The position numbers and the translations under genes are program-made. 64,000 nucleotides of DNA from Leifsonia sp. C5G2 (GTDB taxonomy: Bacteria > Actinomycetota > Actinomycetes > Actinomycetales > Microbacteriaceae): the NCBI RefSeq assembly GCF_013359685.1, contig NZ_JABFMV010000013.1, positions 80,325 through 144,324 of the forward strand, given 5' to 3'. Each line of letters opens with the position of its first letter. Positions within the stretch are counted from its first letter, which is position 1. The notes beneath the pieces are model-generated. The model was not told where the DNA came from. It did not search any database and saw nothing but the letters and a program-made list of their open reading frames with translations. Below are positions 17,344 to 26,032 of this stretch, piece by piece.

Positions 17344-17427
17344 GTTTCCACTTCCTTGTGAGGTGATCGGAGCAGGGGTGGAGCTTGGGGGTGGGGCATG
17401 TGGAGCGGGATGGTGCGGGATGGTGCG

Positions 17428-17480
17428 GGCGGCGGCGTCCCGGATGGGGAGGACGGCAAGGTCCGCGGGACGCCGCCGCC
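17428..17480 (-). terminator. 15-bp stem-loop after the nitrilase gene
   Basis: GGCGGCGGCGTCCCG (17428-17442) pairs perfectly with 17466-17480 around a 23-nt loop and begins 6 bp after the nitrilase stop. No U-run follows. It may reduce read-through or stabilise the nitrilase transcript. The flank 17407-17429 also holds a tandem GCGGGATGGT repeat (about 2.3 units). Confidence 0.6.
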
Positions 17481-17486
17481 GGTCGC

Positions 17487-18572
17487 TCAGTCGAGCGGGG
17501 TGAAGACCCCGCGCTCCTCGAGCAGCTTGATGTTGCGGGCGCGGGTGGCGCGCTCGCGGGCCAGCCAGTCCTCCCCGGGAGGGGCGTCGAGGTACTGGTT
17601 CTTCGGGTAGATCGGCTTCTCGTAGATCGCCGCGTACTGCTCGGTGCGGAGGTCCTTGAAGCCGTTGAAGACGCCGTTCGCCTGGCGGTCGCGACGCAGT
17701 GCGTCGATGTCGATCGTCGTGCTGACGAAGGTGTCGCCCGCCGTGACGCCGGGCGTCTCGGTGATGATCTTGCCGCGCTGGTTGACGATCATCGAGCGGC
17801 CGCCGAAGAGGTCGTTGATGACGCCGTCCGGCCCGAGCTCCGGGCCGAGGTTCGGTGCGACCACGATGGCGTTGTTGAAGAGCGCGTGCGCCTTGTTCTG
17901 CACCTCCCACATGCCCTGAGAGGTCTGCGGCTCGATGAGCGTGGCGCGGATGATGACCTCGGCGCCGTTCATGGCGAGCCCGCGGGCGATCTCGGGGTAC
18001 GCACCCTCGTGGCAGATGACGTAGCCGATGTTGCCGATGTCGGGGGTCTTGGCCACGGGGTAGATCGCGTCCATGACGTTCCCGTTGCCCTTCTTGACGA
18101 TCCACTCGTCCCACAGGTCGTGGGGGTTGGTGGTGCCGAGGGTGCCGCCCTCGAATCCGTCCGAGGTCGCCTTCGCACGGCGGTAGATCACGTCGCCGTT
18201 GGGGTCGATCATGAAGGCGCAGTTGAAGTAGCGATCCGGGAAGTCGTCGTCCGCGACCAGGTACAGCTCGCCGGCGATGTAGGTGTTCAGTTCACGAGCG
18301 GCCTTGCCGAGCTCGTCGGTCTCGGGCCCGGGGATGGTGCGGGCGAACTTCTTCTCGTATTCGCGGTCTCCTGCGTGGAACGCCATGTGCATGCCCTGGA
18401 TCGCCATCTCCGGGATGACCACCAGCTTGACCGGGTAGCCCTCGGTCGCCGCGACGCCGACCGCCGTCTTCATGAACTGGATGATGCGCTTGGTGTTCTT
18501 CAGCGCGTCTTCCGGCTCCACGATCGGGATCTGCAGCGGCGAGAGCGCTACGACTGTGTACGGCTCAGTCAC
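17487..18572 (-). CDS. Nitrilase/amidase superfamily C-N hydrolase
   Basis: 361 residues from GTG 18572, chosen because AAGGAG lies six bases upstream; the in-frame ATG at 18608 overlaps the promoter. The Glu-Lys-Cys triad is visible: Glu in VVIPEMAIQG, Lys in IYRRAKATSDG and Cys in GYVICHEGAYPE. Enzymes of this superfamily cleave nitriles, amides or carbamoyl groups; the exact branch is unclear, with an aliphatic-amidase-like style. It is first in the operon containing the CUT2 importer and oxidoreductases, so its substrate is probably the imported compound or a product of it. Confidence 0.87.
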   Translation of the reverse strand: MTEPYTVVALSPLQIPIVEPEDALKNTKRIIQFMKTAVGVAATEGYPVKLVVIPEMAIQGMHMAFHAGDREYEKKFARTIPGPETDELGKAARELNTYIAGELYLVADDDFPDRYFNCAFMIDPNGDVIYRRAKATSDGFEGGTLGTTNPHDLWDEWIVKKGNGNVMDAIYPVAKTPDIGNIGYVICHEGAYPEIARGLAMNGAEVIIRATLIEPQTSQGMWEVQNKAHALFNNAIVVAPNLGPELGPDGVINDLFGGRSMIVNQRGKIITETPGVTAGDTFVSTTIDIDALRRDRQANGVFNGFKDLRTEQYAAIYEKPIYPKNQYLDAPPGEDWLARERATRARNIKLLEERGVFTPLD

Positions 18573-18606
18573 GTCCAACTCCTTCGTTGTTTGGGTTCGT
18601 GGGGCC

Positions 18607-18634
18607 ATGTTAGCGCACTATCACTGCGTGTCAA
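18607..18634 (-). promoter_or_regulatory. Promoter and overlapping inverted-repeat operator of the nitrilase-ABC-GMC operon
   Basis: On the minus strand TTGACA (18634-18629) and TAACAT (18612-18607) are spaced by 16 bp. A 14-bp imperfect inverted repeat, GATAGTGCGCTAAC (18622-18609, five of seven positions symmetrical), sits over the spacer and -10, the expected place for a LacI-type repressor. The predicted transcript would start near 18600, about 28 nt before the GTG start. The stretch 18640-18800 upstream is notably AT-richer than its surroundings. Confidence 0.6.
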
Positions 18635-18824
18635 ACGGCAATTTTCCGACCCCGGGACCAACCGACAATGCAACCGCATCCGTCCGACAAACAAGCCGTT
18701 CTACCCAGTAAATTGCTGGTCAAGGGATTTTTCCAAGAGTTGAATAGCCATCGTTTTTCGAAGAGCGCCGCACGGAATCGCGTGAATCAGCAAACGGGTG
18801 AGCGCACTCACAACATGCGCGACC

Positions 18825-19148
18825 TCAGAGGTGGCGGAGCTCCCTGCGCAGCTCGCCGGCGATGCCGGGGCCGACCGCGAGGTCCGAGAGACCCAGCTCG
18901 ATCAGTGCCAACCGGGCGCGCAGGACGACCGATCGCGGGAGGCCCGTCGACTGCGCAATCCCGGCGTGGCTCAGCGTGCAGACCCCGGCCTCCGTGGCGC
19001 GCGACACTTCGCACCGGGCCACCGCGAGCACGACGTCCCGATCGATGGCCATCGTGCCGAGAAGGTGTTCCGCGCGTCCGGACGTCAGGGCGCGACCGAC
19101 GGCGGCGAGCCAGTCGTCGCGCCCCGCGAAACGGGAGCTCTCCACCAC
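18825..19148 (-). CDS. Small helix-turn-helix-like protein, possibly truncated
   Basis: 107 residues if GTG 19148 is used, one base after the stop of the zinc-ribbon ORF; the ATG of MAIDRDVV at about 19052 is an alternative. The sequence GVCTLSHAGIAQSTGLPRSV followed by VLRARLALIELGLSDLAVG reads as a winged helix-turn-helix with the S-T-V-style recognition helix seen in plasmid or integrative-element replication proteins of Actinomycetota, but it ends shortly after, where such proteins continue for hundreds of residues. Either a small regulator or a remnant. The family assignment is inference. Confidence 0.5.
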   Translation of the reverse strand: MVESSRFAGRDDWLAAVGRALTSGRAEHLLGTMAIDRDVVLAVARCEVSRATEAGVCTLSHAGIAQSTGLPRSVVLRARLALIELGLSDLAVGPGIAGELRRELRHL

Positions 19149-19149
19149 C

Positions 19150-19401
19150 TCAGCGCCAGAGGAGGCGGGCAATGCGCCAGCGCGCCCACCAGCGCGGCGC
19201 CGGCCGGCCGTCATCGACCTGCTCGCTGTCTCGCGGCGCCTGCTGCACCCGCAGGAAACCGACGAAGTCGCACCGCGAGCAGCACCACAGATGGCTGTGG
19301 ACGGCGAGGCCGACCCCGTAATACGGATTGCTGAACACGACCGCGCGTGACCCGCAGCGCGGGCACGTCCGGGGTCGTACAGGGGGTCTCGACTCAGGCA
19401 T
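19150..19401 (-). CDS. Small zinc-ribbon-like protein
   Basis: 83 residues. Two Cys pairs, CPRCGS near residue 14 and CCSRCDF near residue 40, with HSHLW between, suggest a zinc ribbon. No known family is recognised. No convincing Shine-Dalgarno precedes the ATG. It is spaced one base from the small helix-turn-helix-like ORF, so if real the two are coupled. Codon third positions are GC-rich, as in the neighbours. Confidence 0.5.
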   Translation of the reverse strand: MPESRPPVRPRTCPRCGSRAVVFSNPYYGVGLAVHSHLWCCSRCDFVGFLRVQQAPRDSEQVDDGRPAPRWWARWRIARLLWR

Positions 19402-19457
19402 CGGGGGCCGGCCGCTGGATTCTGTGATGCATTCGTTCCGCCTCGGGATGTCACTGG

Positions 19458-19496
19458 CGCGGTGGCCCTCCCCACCCGAAGGAGAGGGCCACCGCG
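19458..19496. terminator. 13-bp stem-loop in the spacer upstream of the AraC gene
   Basis: CGCGGTGGCCCTC (19458-19470) pairs exactly with 19484-19496 around a 13-nt loop. It stands in the spacer (19402-19676) between two outward-reading genes, where no terminator is needed, and has no U-run. It may be a relic of a removed gene or a protein-binding site. Confidence 0.5.
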
Positions 19497-19559
19497 GGAT
19501 CGCCGATCCCTAGCTCTCGACGACGGCTCCACGCTATGCGGGCCGATTCGAGGCCGGAT

Positions 19560-19601
19560 ATCCACTCGACGCGGGTCACTATCCGATCGACGCGGATCAC
19601 C
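19560..19601 (+). promoter_or_regulatory. Tandem 21-bp direct repeats upstream of the AraC gene, candidate operator
   Basis: Two adjacent units, 19560-19580 and 19581-19601, share TCGACGCGG and the flanking ATCC and TCAC (17 of the first 19 positions identical). A 21-bp spacing puts both on the same helix face, the classic arrangement of AraC-family half-sites. They end 76 bp before the AraC start, so autoregulation is likely. Confidence 0.65.
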
Positions 19602-19664
19602 CGCGCCCGCGCATGCTCGTCTGAACGAACCCACAGACGTCCGATGCGATTTAGTTAGTGCACA

Positions 19665-19670
19665 TACAAT
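19665..19670 (+). promoter_or_regulatory. -10 box of a probable leaderless AraC transcript
   Basis: TACAAT is followed by exactly six bases and then GTG 19677, placing the transcription start at or next to the start codon. The same spacing occurs ahead of the LacI gene at 49932 and the CmtR gene at 60444. No good -35 is seen, which fits an activator-dependent promoter. Confidence 0.55.
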
Positions 19671-19676
19671 CAACCG

Positions 19677-20657
19677 GTGCCCCCGGAGTTCGACATGTTC
19701 AGGAGCGGACGCGTCGCGTCCGCCCGCGGTGTCGACGAGGCGCGCCACACGCTCTCCCAGGTCTTCCTGCCGGTCGACTTCCCCGCCGCCGGCACCGCCG
19801 ACACCATCGACTTGACTCTGAACGCCGTAGTCGTCGGCCGGACGACGTGCGGCTTCATGCGGTTCGGAGATGCCGTGCTCATCGAGACCGCGGAAGCCGA
19901 GCACTATCACGTCGACATCCCCACGACCCGGCGCGCGAGGATGCAGGCAGCCCTGTCGGCCCCGGTCTACGGAACGACCCAGACGGCAGCCGTCTTCATG
20001 CCGGGCAGGCCGGTCACCCTCGACTGCAGTGAGCGCTTCTCCCAGCTGTCCCTGATGTTCCCGCGCGACCAACTCGTGCTCGAACTGGAGCACCTGATCG
20101 GCGAACCGGTCGCCCGCCGGCTCGAATTCCGCGCCGAACTGCCCCTGGCCGGCTCCGGAGGGCAGTCGATGCTCCAGGCCGTCCGCATGATCGACCGCGC
20201 GGCCGCGCAGGCGGACGGCCCACTGACCCATCCGCTCGCCGCGCAGCGCCTGGAGGAGATGCTGATCCACAGCCTGCTGTTCGGGCAGTCGCACAACTAC
20301 ACGGACAGGCTGACGGTGCCGTCCCCGTCGCCCGGCGCCCGGCCGGTGACGCGCGCGGTGGAGCTCCTGCGCAGCGACCCGGGTCGTCCGTGGACCGTCG
20401 CCGAGCTGGCCGAGGAGGTCTCGGCGAGTGTCCGCAGCCTGCAGGAAGGGTTCAGCCGATCGCTCGGGACCACCCCGATGGCGTATCTGCGCCGGCTGCG
20501 GCTCGAGGAGACCCGCCGCGACCTCTCCGAGGCCGTGCCCGGGACGGTCAGCGTGACCGAGGTCGCCTCCCGGTGGGGTTTCGTGCATCTCGGCCGATTC
20601 GCCGCGGCGTACGCGCGGGCGTTCGGGGAGCGGCCGTCGGAGACCCTCCGCCGCTGA
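19677..20657 (+). CDS. AraC family transcriptional regulator
   Basis: 326 residues from GTG 19677 (leaderless reading); ATG 19695, with GGAG six bases before it, is the alternative and removes six residues. Residues 1-190 form an AraC-binding-like sensor domain (YHVDIPTTRRARMQAALS, AVFMPGRPVTLDCSE), and the C-terminal ~100 residues hold two helix-turn-helices ending in VTEVASRWGFVHLGRFAAAY. The effector is unknown. No obvious target operon is adjacent except the convergent reductase gene; direct repeats upstream suggest self-regulation. Confidence 0.88.
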   Translation: MPPEFDMFRSGRVASARGVDEARHTLSQVFLPVDFPAAGTADTIDLTLNAVVVGRTTCGFMRFGDAVLIETAEAEHYHVDIPTTRRARMQAALSAPVYGTTQTAAVFMPGRPVTLDCSERFSQLSLMFPRDQLVLELEHLIGEPVARRLEFRAELPLAGSGGQSMLQAVRMIDRAAAQADGPLTHPLAAQRLEEMLIHSLLFGQSHNYTDRLTVPSPSPGARPVTRAVELLRSDPGRPWTVAELAEEVSASVRSLQEGFSRSLGTTPMAYLRRLRLEETRRDLSEAVPGTVSVTEVASRWGFVHLGRFAAAYARAFGERPSETLRR

Positions 20658-20670
20658 GCCCGGCCGCCGG

Positions 20671-22323
20671 TCAGAACCGGCAGCCGCCCGTGGCGAGATA
20701 GTCGTGCACCATCCTCACGACGCTGGCGCCCTCGCCGACGGCGGCGGACATGCGCTTGACCGATCCGCTGCGAGCGTCGCCGACGGCGAAGACGCCGGGC
20801 ACCGAGGTCTCGAACGGCTGAGTCCGATCGTCCGGTTCGCCGTGGCGCGGGCCCGTGAGAAGGAACCCGCGTTCGTCGCGCTGGATCCCGGGACCGAGCC
20901 AGTCCGTGGCAGGGACCGCACCGATGAAGACGAACAGGTGCGCGGTGGCGAGTTCCTCGCGGTCACCCGACGGCCGGTGCTCGACCGTGACGGTCTCGAG
21001 ACGGGAGCCGCCGGCGGCCTCGACCACCTCGCTCTGCAGGTGCACCGTGACGCGGGGATTCTCCTCGACCTGCACCACCAGGTACCGGGACATGTCCTTG
21101 CCCAGGTCCGCACCGCGCACGACGAGGTGGACGCGAGACGCGGTCGCGGCGAGGAACACGGCCGCCTGCCCTGCCGAGTTCCCGCCGCCCACCACCACGA
21201 CCGGGTCCGTTCCGCACTCCCGGGCCTCGTTGACCGTGGCCGCGTAGTAGACGCTCGTGTACTCGAAGCGCTCCAGGTTCCTCGCCGCCAGACGGCGGTA
21301 CTCCATACCGGTCGCGACGACGACGGCACGCGGGGACAGAGTCGTGCCGTCCGTGAACCGCACGGTCAGCCCGTCGTCGGCCGGAGCCAGGTGCTCTGCG
21401 GCGGCCGGCGCGAACACCGTCGCACCGAACTTTGCGGCCTGGAGCCGGGCGCGCTCGGCGAGCTCCGCGCCCGAGATCCCGGCGGGGAAGCCGAGGTAGT
21501 TCTCGATCCGGGCGGAGCGGGCGGCCTGGCCTCCGGTGGCGACCGCATCGGAGAGCACGACCGACAGGCCGTCGGAGGCGCCGTAGACGGCCGCGGCGAG
21601 TCCCGCCGGCCCGGCGCCAACGACCAGCAGCTCGCAGGACGGCCCGGGACGCGCGTTCGCGATGCCGAGCGCCGCGGCGACCTCCGCGACGGACGGATGC
21701 CGCAGGATGCGCGAGCCCCCGACGATGACGACGGGGAGATCGGCGACGTCGAGGCGCAGCCTCTGCGCGATCGTCTCGGCGGCCCGATCGCCGTCCAGGT
21801 CCAGGAGCCGGTGCGGTATCCGGTTGCGGGCGGCGAGGTCGAGCAGCCGGCGCGTGTCCGGCGAGAAGCGCGAGCCGACGATCCGGAGCCCGGCTCCCGC
21901 TCCGATCGCCAGCGACCGCCGGATGAGGTAGGCGCGCAGGATGACGTCGCCGAGCACCGGGTCGCTCGTGACGATGCGCTCGAGCGCCGGGATCGGTACG
22001 GCCAGCACCGAGCCACGCTCGAGCGCTGCGATCGAGACGAAGGAGGGCTGGCCCTCCAGCAGCCCGATGTCGCCGGCGAACCGGCCCGGACCGTGCACCT
22101 CGATCTGCCGGCCGTCGCCGTCGGTGACGGCGATCCGGCCCTCCAGCACCGCGAAGAAGGAGTCGAGCGGCTCGCCCGCCCTCACGAGCACCTGGCCCTC
22201 CGCGACCTCCACCGTCGTGCCGTGCTCCCGCAAGGACTGCAGCTGAGGCGGGGTCAGCCGGGGGTAGGCGCCGAGGGCGTCGGGCGTCTCCTGCGGCGGA
22301 GGAGCTGTCGGAGGATCGCTCAC
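20671..22323 (-). CDS. Fusion of cNMP-binding, glutaredoxin-like and thioredoxin-reductase-like FAD domains
   Basis: 550 residues from GTG 22323, which overlaps the upstream stop (GTGA). Residues about 25-135 are a cyclic-nucleotide-binding fold (VLVRAGEPLDSFFAVLEGRI, GPGRFAGDIGLLEG). Residues about 145-222 look like a glutaredoxin-type domain without cysteines. Residues 230-550 are a thioredoxin-reductase-type flavoprotein with FAD motif VVGAGPAGLAAAVYG, NADPH motif VVVVGGGNSAGQAA and terminal GDARSGSVKRMSAAVGEG. The CxxC redox pair expected between these motifs is not visible, so disulfide reduction by the standard mechanism is doubtful. It ends the chaperone operon; nucleotide-gated electron transfer is an inference. 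Confidence 0.85.
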   Translation of the reverse strand: MSDPPTAPPPQETPDALGAYPRLTPPQLQSLREHGTTVEVAEGQVLVRAGEPLDSFFAVLEGRIAVTDGDGRQIEVHGPGRFAGDIGLLEGQPSFVSIAALERGSVLAVPIPALERIVTSDPVLGDVILRAYLIRRSLAIGAGAGLRIVGSRFSPDTRRLLDLAARNRIPHRLLDLDGDRAAETIAQRLRLDVADLPVVIVGGSRILRHPSVAEVAAALGIANARPGPSCELLVVGAGPAGLAAAVYGASDGLSVVLSDAVATGGQAARSARIENYLGFPAGISGAELAERARLQAAKFGATVFAPAAAEHLAPADDGLTVRFTDGTTLSPRAVVVATGMEYRRLAARNLERFEYTSVYYAATVNEARECGTDPVVVVGGGNSAGQAAVFLAATASRVHLVVRGADLGKDMSRYLVVQVEENPRVTVHLQSEVVEAAGGSRLETVTVEHRPSGDREELATAHLFVFIGAVPATDWLGPGIQRDERGFLLTGPRHGEPDDRTQPFETSVPGVFAVGDARSGSVKRMSAAVGEGASVVRMVHDYLATGGCRF

Positions 22324-22586
22324 CACACGTAGTCCTCGTCGAAGTAGCACCACATCCAGCTCTCGCCCGGCTCCAGCGAGCGGACGATCGGATGCCGGTC
22401 GTTGAACGCGTGCGCGCGTGCGTGCTTCATCGGCGAGGAGTCGCAGCAGCCCACCTTGCCGCAGGTCAGGCACAGCCGCAGGTGCACCCACGGGGTGCCG
22501 AGGGCCAGGCAGTCCTCGCACGCGCCCGGCGTGCGCGGGACCACCGACCGGATGAAGGCGATGTGCGGATCAGTTCGAACGGCCAT
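22320..22586 (-). CDS. UBP-type zinc-finger protein
   Basis: 88 residues from ATG 22586, with AGGAGG upstream. ACEDCLALG, LCLTCGKVGCCDSS and HARAHAFNDRHPIVRS supply the Cys/His ligands of a ZnF-UBP fold, which in eukaryotes binds the free C-terminus of ubiquitin; the bacterial role is unknown. It overlaps the thioredoxin gene by 17 bp and the cNMP/FAD fusion by 4 bp, so it is an integral part of this operon. Confidence 0.9.
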   Translation of the reverse strand: MAVRTDPHIAFIRSVVPRTPGACEDCLALGTPWVHLRLCLTCGKVGCCDSSPMKHARAHAFNDRHPIVRSLEPGESWMWCYFDEDYVW

Positions 22587-23076
22587 GGGTCGCCCCTCCT
22601 TCGCCGGCGTCTCCGGCCGATGTCTTCTCCCGGGCGCGCTGCGCCATCGCGTCATCGAACCAGCGACGCAGGACGGCGACGGGAGCGGCGCCGGCCTGGC
22701 GGGCGATGACCTCGCCGTGGTCCAGGATCATCAGGGTCGGCACGGCCTGTACGGCGAAGCGCGACGACAGACGGGGCGCCCGGTCGACATCCACTTTCAC
22801 CAGCTTCACCTCGCCCGCCCGCTCGGTGGCCAGCTCCTCCAGCACCGGGCTGACCATCCGGCAGGGCCCGCACCAGGTCGCCCACATGTCGACGATCACC
22901 GGAGGGTCCGCCTTCTCGGCGATCTCGGCGAACGTGTCGTCGAGGGCGTCCACGATCCACGGGAGCGGGCGGTGGCAGTTCGCGCACCGGGGCCGCCCGC
23001 TCGCGGCCACCGGGACGCGGTTCTTGCGCCCGCAGTTCGGGCAGCGGACCACTCGTGTCGCGTCGACGGCGCTCAT
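22570..23076 (-). CDS. trxC: Thioredoxin with N-terminal zinc ribbon (thioredoxin-2 type)
   Basis: 168 residues. Residues ~10-40 hold a zinc ribbon, CPNCGRKN and [10 protein letters not shown], and residues ~50-150 a thioredoxin domain with the active site [11 protein letters not shown] and the cis-proline loop VQAVPTLMI. This is the TrxC/thioredoxin-2 layout, used in heat and oxidative stress. The ATG overlaps the ClpB stop (ATGA, 23073-23076) and the 3' end overlaps the UBP zinc-finger gene. Its supply of reducing power might come from the reductase-like fusion two genes on, but that enzyme lacks a visible CxxC. Confidence 0.93.
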   Translation of the reverse strand: MSAVDATRVVRCPNCGRKNRVPVAASGRPRCANCHRPLPWIVDALDDTFAEIAEKADPPVIVDMWATWCGPCRMVSPVLEELATERAGEVKLVKVDVDRAPRLSSRFAVQAVPTLMILDHGEVIARQAGAAPVAVLRRWFDDAMAQRAREKTSAGDAGEGGATHGRSN

Positions 23077-25724
23077 ACCGGCGCCTGCGCTTCCGCGTCG
23101 GCCTGCTCCGGCGCCCCGACCGCGTCGACGACGATGTCGCCGTCCCGCACGTCGATCCGCACGGTCGAACCGTCGCGCACCGTCCCGGAGAGGAGCGCCC
23201 GGCCCAGCCGCGTCTCGATGTCGTGCGAGATGTACCGGCGCAGCGGCCGGGCGCCGTAGAGCGGGTCGTAGCCGCGCTCCGCGATCAGCCGCCGCGCCTC
23301 CGGCGTGACCTCGATCTCGATCTGGCGTTCGGCGAGGCGCCGCGCGAGGTCGTTCATCAACAGGTCGACGATCGCCTCGATCTGGTCCAGACCGAGCGGG
23401 GCGAAGACGATGATGTCGTCGACCCGGTTGAGGAACTCCGGGCGGAAACGGCCGCGCAGCTCGGCGAGCACCAGCTCCTTGACGTCCTCCGGGATCGCGC
23501 CGGCACCGTCCCGCGCGCCGGTGAGCAGATGCTCCGCGCCGATGTTGGAGGTCATGATCACGATGGTGTTGCGGAAGTCGACCGTGCGCCCCTGGCTGTC
23601 GGTGATCCGGCCGTCGTCGAGCACCTGCAGCAGGGTGTTGAAGACGTCCGGGTGCGCCTTCTCGATCTCGTCGAAGAGGACGACGCAGTACGGCCGGCGC
23701 CGCACCGCTTCCGTGAGCTGGCCGCCCTCGTCGTAGCCGACGTACCCGGGAGGCGCGCCGACCAGCCTGCTCACGGTGTGCCGCTCCTGGTACTCGCTCA
23801 TGTCGAGCCGGATCATCGCCGACTCGCTGTCGAACAGTGCGCCCGCCAGGGCCTTCGCGAGCTCGGTCTTGCCGACGCCGGTCGGCCCCAGGAAGATGAA
23901 CGACCCGATCGGCCGCCGGGGGTCGCGGATGCCCGAGCGCGCCCGGATGATCGCCTCGGTGACCAGCCGCACCGCCTCCTCCTGGCCGACCACCCGCTCG
24001 TGCAGCACCTCGTCGAGCTTCAGCACCTTCGCGCGCTCGCCCTCCTGCAGCCGGGCGACCGGGATGCCCGTCCACGCGGCGACGATCTCGGCGATCTCCT
24101 CCTCGGTGACCACCTCGCGCAGCAGCCGCTGCCTGCCCTGCTTCGCCTGCAGCCGCTGCTCCTCGGCGGCCAGCTGGCGTTCGAGCTCGGCGAGCCGGCC
24201 GTAGCGCAGCTCGGCCGCGCGGTTGAGGTCGTAGCTGCGCTCGGCGTCCTCGGCCTCCCGGCGCACCTGCTCCAGCTCGCTCCTGAGCTCCTGCACCTTG
24301 CGGATGGCCTGGCGCTCCGCCTCCCACTGGGCGCGTTTCGCGTTCGCCTCGGCCCGCAGGTCCGCGAGTTCGCGGCGCAGCTCCTCCAGGCGGATGCGGC
24401 TCGGCGTGTCCTTCTCCTTCTCCAGGGCCGCCTCCTCGATCTCGAGCCGGGTCACGCGCCGGGTGAGCTCGTCGAGGTCGGCCGGCATCGAGTCGATCTC
24501 GGTGCGCAGCCGGGCGCAGGCCTCGTCGACGAGATCGATGGCCTTGTCCGGGAGGAACCGGTCGGTGATGTACCGGTGCGAGAGCGTCGCGGCCGCGACG
24601 AGCGCGTTGTCCTGGATGCGCACGCCGTGGAAGACCTCCAGGCGCTCGCGCAGGCCGCGCAGGATCGAGATGGCGTCCTCGACGCTCGGCTCGTCGACCA
24701 TGACGGTCTGGAAGCGCCGCTCGAGCGCGGCGTCCTTCTCGATGTGCTGCCGGTACTCGTCCAGGGTGGTGGCCCCGATGAGGTGCAGCTCGCCGCGGGC
24801 GAGCATGGGCTTCAGCATGTTCCCCGCATCCATCGCGCCCTCGGTCGCCCCGGCGCCGACGAGGGTGTGGAGCTCGTCGATGAAGAGGAGGATGCGCCCC
24901 TCGGCGGCCACCACCTCGGCGAGCACCGCCTTCATCCGCTCCTCGAACTCTCCGCGGTACTTGGCTCCCGCGACGAGAGCGGCGAGGTCCAGCTGGAAGA
25001 TCGTCTTGTCGCGGAGCCCCTCCGGGACATCGGTGCGGACGATCCGCTGCGCCAGGCCCTCGACGATGGCCGTCTTGCCGACGCCGGGCTCGCCGATCAG
25101 CACCGGGTTGTTCTTCGACTTGCGCGACAGGATCTGGATGACGCGGCGGATCTCGGTGTCGCGCCCGATCACCGGGTCGAGCCGGCCGGCACGAGCGTCG
25201 GCCACCAGGTCGCGGCCGTACTTCTCCAGCGCCTCATACGTCTGTTCCGGAGTCGCGGAGTTCACGTGCTGGTTCCCCCGCACGGCGGTCAGGGCGCTGA
25301 GGAAGCTCTCCCTCGTCACCCCGTTGCCCTGCAGGATGCGCGCAGCCGGTCCGCCGGCGGGATCGTCGGCGAGCGCCAGCAGCAGGTGCTCGACCGACAC
25401 GTAGGAGTCCTTCAGCCGGTTCGCCTCCCGCTCGGCCCGGTCGAGCGTTGCGGCCAGGCTCTTCGACAGGAACACCTGCCCCGGCGTCGCCCCCGGGCCG
25501 GTCGTGCGCGGCTTCCGCTCGATCGCCTGCTGCACCTCGCCGAGCAGGCCGGCCAGGTCGACGCCGGCCGCCTCCAGGAGCCGCGGGATCAGGCCGCCCT
25601 CCTGGGTGAGCAGGGCGAGCAGGAGGTGCTCGTTCTCCGTCTCGGTCTGCCCGTTCCGGCTCGCGATGCTCTGGGCCTCCTGCAGCGCCTCCTGAGACTT
25701 CTGGGTCAGCTTGTTCATCTCCAT
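23073..25724 (-). CDS. clpB: ClpB-type AAA+ disaggregase
   Basis: 883 residues from ATG 25724 (GGGAG upstream; a second ATG lies at 25718). The order is N-domain repeats (1-145), NBD1 with Walker [10 protein letters not shown], a coiled-coil middle domain (about 400-525, [19 protein letters not shown] onward), and NBD2 with Walker [10 protein letters not shown] and [17 protein letters not shown]. ClpB cooperates with DnaK to resolubilise aggregated proteins. It is encoded together with its DnaK, GrpE and CbpA partners, overlapping cbpM by 10 bp and the thioredoxin by 4 bp. The last ~10 residues are acidic/Ala-rich. Confidence 0.96.
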   Translation of the reverse strand: MEMNKLTQKSQEALQEAQSIASRNGQTETENEHLLLALLTQEGGLIPRLLEAAGVDLAGLLGEVQQAIERKPRTTGPGATPGQVFLSKSLAATLDRAEREANRLKDSYVSVEHLLLALADDPAGGPAARILQGNGVTRESFLSALTAVRGNQHVNSATPEQTYEALEKYGRDLVADARAGRLDPVIGRDTEIRRVIQILSRKSKNNPVLIGEPGVGKTAIVEGLAQRIVRTDVPEGLRDKTIFQLDLAALVAGAKYRGEFEERMKAVLAEVVAAEGRILLFIDELHTLVGAGATEGAMDAGNMLKPMLARGELHLIGATTLDEYRQHIEKDAALERRFQTVMVDEPSVEDAISILRGLRERLEVFHGVRIQDNALVAAATLSHRYITDRFLPDKAIDLVDEACARLRTEIDSMPADLDELTRRVTRLEIEEAALEKEKDTPSRIRLEELRRELADLRAEANAKRAQWEAERQAIRKVQELRSELEQVRREAEDAERSYDLNRAAELRYGRLAELERQLAAEEQRLQAKQGRQRLLREVVTEEEIAEIVAAWTGIPVARLQEGERAKVLKLDEVLHERVVGQEEAVRLVTEAIIRARSGIRDPRRPIGSFIFLGPTGVGKTELAKALAGALFDSESAMIRLDMSEYQERHTVSRLVGAPPGYVGYDEGGQLTEAVRRRPYCVVLFDEIEKAHPDVFNTLLQVLDDGRITDSQGRTVDFRNTIVIMTSNIGAEHLLTGARDGAGAIPEDVKELVLAELRGRFRPEFLNRVDDIIVFAPLGLDQIEAIVDLLMNDLARRLAERQIEIEVTPEARRLIAERGYDPLYGARPLRRYISHDIETRLGRALLSGTVRDGSTVRIDVRDGDIVVDAVGAPEQADAEAQAPV

Positions 25725-26032
25725 GGCGGAGTCTCCCTTCTGGGACGGACGACCGTTCGCCGTCCCTCGAGCACGTCGATGCGGGCGAGGAGGTCGGTCA
25801 CGAGGGCGACGGCGGCGTAGTTGAGCGACAGGTCGGCGTGCAGCCGGACGACCCGGCGCACCTGCTCCGGCGCGTCCGGAGCGAACCACAGCCGGCCCGA
25901 CGCGTCGGTGCGGGCGCTCACGAGCCCCAGCTCGACGAAGCGCAGGACCAGCTCGGGATGCACGCCCGACGCGACGGCGACCATCCCGAGGTCGAAGCGG
26001 GGCGGGAGCGCGGGAAGCAGCGGGGAGCTCAT
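25715..26032 (-). CDS. cbpM: CbpM-like chaperone modulator (MerR-type fold)
   Basis: 105 residues from ATG 26032, overlapping the CbpA-type DnaJ stop (ATGA). The segment [20 protein letters not shown] is the CbpM/MerR_2 signature and is followed by a C-terminal helix that could be a coiled coil. CbpM binds the J-domain of CbpA and blocks its action on DnaK. It occupies the place where Actinomycetota usually carry hspR, and its fold is related, so a DNA-binding repressor role cannot be excluded. The Arg/Pro-rich tail overlaps the clpB start. Confidence 0.8.
   Translation of the reverse strand: MSSPLLPALPPRFDLGMVAVASGVHPELVLRFVELGLVSARTDASGRLWFAPDAPEQVRRVVRLHADLSLNYAAVALVTDLLARIDVLEGRRTVVRPRRETPPWR

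Noticed and set aside
17407..17429. Short tandem repeat GCGGGATGGT as a CRISPR or phase-variable tract
   Set aside because: Only about 2.3 units, no spacers, and it lies in an intercistronic region; likely trivial.
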